A stretch of DNA of 6,022 nt, from positions 1 through 6,022 of the forward strand of contig JABDJG010000332.1 in the NCBI GenBank assembly GCA_013002595.1, written 5' to 3'. This DNA is from Hyphomicrobiales bacterium. GTDB lineage: Bacteria > Pseudomonadota > Alphaproteobacteria > Rhizobiales > Aestuariivirgaceae. The stretch's first letter is position 1, and each line of letters begins with the position of its first letter. The translations under genes and the position numbers were made by a program. The notes under the pieces are model-generated. The model worked only from the letters and a program-made list of their open reading frames with translations. It searched no databases and was not told the DNA's origin. Of this stretch, positions 3,895 through 6,022 are shown piece after piece.

Positions 3895-6022
3895 ATGGAA
3901 TTTGAAAAGTTCACCGAGCGGGCGCGTGGTTTCGTCCAGGCGGCGCAAAGTTTGGCCCTCAGGGAAGGGCATCAAAGGTTTACGCCCGAGCACCTTTTGA
4001 AAGTATTGCTTGATGATGACCAGGGCCTTGCGGCCGGGTTGATCAAATCGGCAGGCGGCGATGCCAAAGTGGCGCTTGCCGCAACCCAAGCCGCGATCGC
4101 GAAACTGCCCAAAGTCGAAGGCTCCGGCGCCGGCCAGGTTTACCTTGGACCGGAAACTGCACGAGTGTTCGAGAGCGCCGATAAGCTTTCGCAAAAGGCC
4201 GGCGACAGCTATGTGACGGCGGAACGCCTGCTGCAGGCGCTGGCAATCGAAAAGAGCGAAGCGGCGAATGCTCTCAAACAGGCCGGCGTATCCCCTGCAG
4301 GCCTCAACAAATCCATTGATGAATTGCGAAAAGGGCGCACGGCCGATACGGCATCTGCCGAAGAAGGCTATGACGCGCTGAAGAAGTATGCCCGCGATCT
4401 GACCGAAGCGGCGCGGGACGGCAAGCTCGATCCGGTGATCGGGCGCGATGAAGAGATCAGGCGGACCATTCAGGTTTTGTCCCGGCGCACCAAGAACAAT
4501 CCGGTTCTGATCGGTGAGCCTGGTGTTGGCAAGACCGCGATTGCAGAAGGCCTTGCCTTGCGCATCGTCAATGGCGATGTGCCCGAAAGCCTGAAGGACA
4601 AGCAATTGATGGCGCTCGACATGGGTTCGTTGATCGCCGGTGCCAAATATCGTGGTGAGTTCGAAGAACGCCTGAAGGCGGTTTTGTCCGAGATCCAGTC
4701 CGCTGCCGGCGGCATTGTCCTATTCGTCGACGAGATGCACACGCTGGTTGGTGCCGGCAAGGCGGACGGTGCAATGGATGCCTCGAACCTGTTGAAACCA
4801 GCACTAGCGCGCGGTGAGCTGCATTGCGTCGGCGCCACAACGCTTGATGAATATCGCAAGCATGTTGAAAAGGACGCAGCGCTGGCACGGCGGTTCCAGC
4901 CGGTGTTTGTCAGTGAGCCGACGGTTGAAGATACCGTATCGATCCTGCGCGGATTGAAGGAAAAGTACGAACTGCATCACGGCGTGCGGATCACAGATAC
5001 CGCGCTGGTTTCAGCAGCAAATCTGTCGAACCGCTATATCACCGACCGCTTCCTGCCTGACAAAGCCATCGATCTGATGGATGAGGCGGCATCGCGTCTG
5101 CGGATGCAGGTCGATTCCAAGCCGGAGGAACTTGATGAGCTCGACCGGCGCATCATTCAGCTGAAGATCGAGCGGGAGGCGCTCAAAAAGGAGACCGACA
5201 AGGCGTCCAAGGACCGGCTTGAGAAGCTTGAAAAGGAGCTTGCCGATCTTGAGCAGAAGTCCACCGAGCTGACCCAGACCTGGCGGGCCGAGAAGGAAAA
5301 ACTCGGGACTGCCCAAAAGATCAAGGAAGAACTCGATCATGCCCGGCTGGAGCTTGAACAGGCACAGCGCGGCGGTGATCTGGCCAAGGCCGGTGAACTT
5401 GCTTACGGCACAATTCCTGACCTTGAAGCCAAGCTGACGGAAGTTGAATCGGTTTGCAAACCGGCCAATCCGATGATGGAAGAGGCGGTGACGGAGTCGC
5501 ACGTCGCCGGGGTTGTCTCGCGCTGGACCGGCATTCCGGTCGACAAGATGCTCGAAGGCGAGCGCGAGAAGCTGTTGAACATGGAAGATGCGCTGGCCAA
5601 GCGTGTGGTCGGCCAGAGTGAGGCAGTGAGCGCGGTTTCGACAGCTGTTCGCCGTGCCCGGGCCGGCTTGCAGGACCCGAACCGGCCGATCGGATCGTTC
5701 GTCTTTCTGGGCCCGACGGGTGTCGGCAAGACCGAACTTACCAAGGCGCTGGCCAACTTCCTGTTCGATGATGAGCACGCCATGGTGCGTATCGACATGT
5801 CCGAGTACATGGAAAAGCACTCCGTTGCCCGAATGATCGGAGCACCGCCCGGCTACGTCGGTTACGATGAAGGTGGCGCATTAACCGAGGCGGTACGCCG
5901 CCGGCCCTATCAGGTGGTTCTGTTCGATGAAATCGAGAAGGCTCACCCGGACGTCTTCAACGTGTTGCTGCAGGTGCTCGACGATGGCCGCCTGACCGAT
6001 GGACAGGGCCGAACGGTCGACT
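3895..6022 (+). CDS. clpB: ATP-dependent disaggregase ClpB, 3'-truncated by window edge
   Basis: ClpB is a cytoplasmic hexameric AAA+ machine that threads aggregated proteins through its central pore with help from DnaK. 709 codons are visible and the E. coli protein has 857, so about 148 residues are missing. Visible parts are: Clp N-domain (about 1-145); first nucleotide domain with Walker A GEPGVGKT (207-214), pore-loop tyrosine in KYRGEF (Y252), Walker B FVDE (277-280) and arginine fingers R332-R333; a coiled-coil middle domain (about 411-525) with conserved Y504, which contacts DnaK and separates ClpB from ClpA and ClpC; second nucleotide domain with Walker A GPTGVGKT (606-613), pore loop GYVGY (653-657) and Walker B LFDE (676-679). 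All landmarks sit one residue beyond their E. coli positions, so no indel or frameshift is apparent. The sensor-2 region lies beyond the window. Confidence 0.99.
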   Translation, partial: MEFEKFTERARGFVQAAQSLALREGHQRFTPEHLLKVLLDDDQGLAAGLIKSAGGDAKVALAATQAAIAKLPKVEGSGAGQVYLGPETARVFESADKLSQKAGDSYVTAERLLQALAIEKSEAANALKQAGVSPAGLNKSIDELRKGRTADTASAEEGYDALKKYARDLTEAARDGKLDPVIGRDEEIRRTIQVLSRRTKNNPVLIGEPGVGKTAIAEGLALRIVNGDVPESLKDKQLMALDMGSLIAGAKYRGEFEERLKAVLSEIQSAAGGIVLFVDEMHTLVGAGKADGAMDASNLLKPALARGELHCVGATTLDEYRKHVEKDAALARRFQPVFVSEPTVEDTVSILRGLKEKYELHHGVRITDTALVSAANLSNRYITDRFLPDKAIDLMDEAASRLRMQVDSKPEELDELDRRIIQLKIEREALKKETDKASKDRLEKLEKELADLEQKSTELTQTWRAEKEKLGTAQKIKEELDHARLELEQAQRGGDLAKAGELAYGTIPDLEAKLTEVESVCKPANPMMEEAVTESHVAGVVSRWTGIPVDKMLEGEREKLLNMEDALAKRVVGQSEAVSAVSTAVRRARAGLQDPNRPIGSFVFLGPTGVGKTELTKALANFLFDDEHAMVRIDMSEYMEKHSVARMIGAPPGYVGYDEGGALTEAVRRRPYQVVLFDEIEKAHPDVFNVLLQVLDDGRLTDGQGRTVD

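Noticed and set aside
5011..5820. Long minus-strand open frame of 269 codons inside clpB
   Set aside because: It lies antisense to the well-conserved clpB frame, resembles no family and is explained by codon bias in GC-rich coding DNA. The same applies to the 289-codon minus-strand frame at 3736-4605.

Overview
The window is a piece of an alphaproteobacterial chromosome, most likely from the Hyphomicrobiales (Rhizobiales). The pointers are the DUF4167 protein, a family I know mainly from that group, the neighbourhood prfA, prmC, DUF4167, clpB, the close fit of the RF1 and ClpB sequences to alphaproteobacterial versions, and moderately high GC. The genus cannot be named from the sequence alone.

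Left part (1-1864): the 3' end of prfA (release factor 1, start outside the window) is followed after 4 bp by prmC. They form a functional pair on the plus strand. RF1 carries the GGQ motif that triggers peptide release, and PrmC methylates the glutamine of that motif.

Middle part (1865-2907): a 413-bp gap without a convincing gene holds nested inverted repeats (about 1941-2100), a short alternating GC tract and a hairpin followed by seven T. After it comes a complete DUF4167 gene, whose product has a basic RG-rich N-terminus, a conserved helical domain and a disordered tail.

Right part (2881-6022): a minus-strand MOSC-domain gene converges on the DUF4167 gene and overlaps its 3' end by 27 bp. 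A 216-bp divergent intergenic region then leads to clpB, which runs off the right edge after 709 codons, about 83% of the usual length. A promoter-like sequence in that region fits the alphaproteobacterial heat-shock sigma factor (RpoH) and also sigma-70. ClpB is the ATP-driven disaggregase that rescues proteins from aggregates with DnaK.

The theme is housekeeping: translation termination and protein quality control, with one uncharacterised, possibly RNA-associated protein and one probable molybdenum-cofactor or sulfur-related enzyme. I see no phage, transposase, CRISPR array, tRNA or rRNA. The least explained stretch is the palindromic region at 1941-2100, which may be a dispersed palindromic repeat or a structured RNA. 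I do not see convincing evidence of a wholly new multi-gene system.
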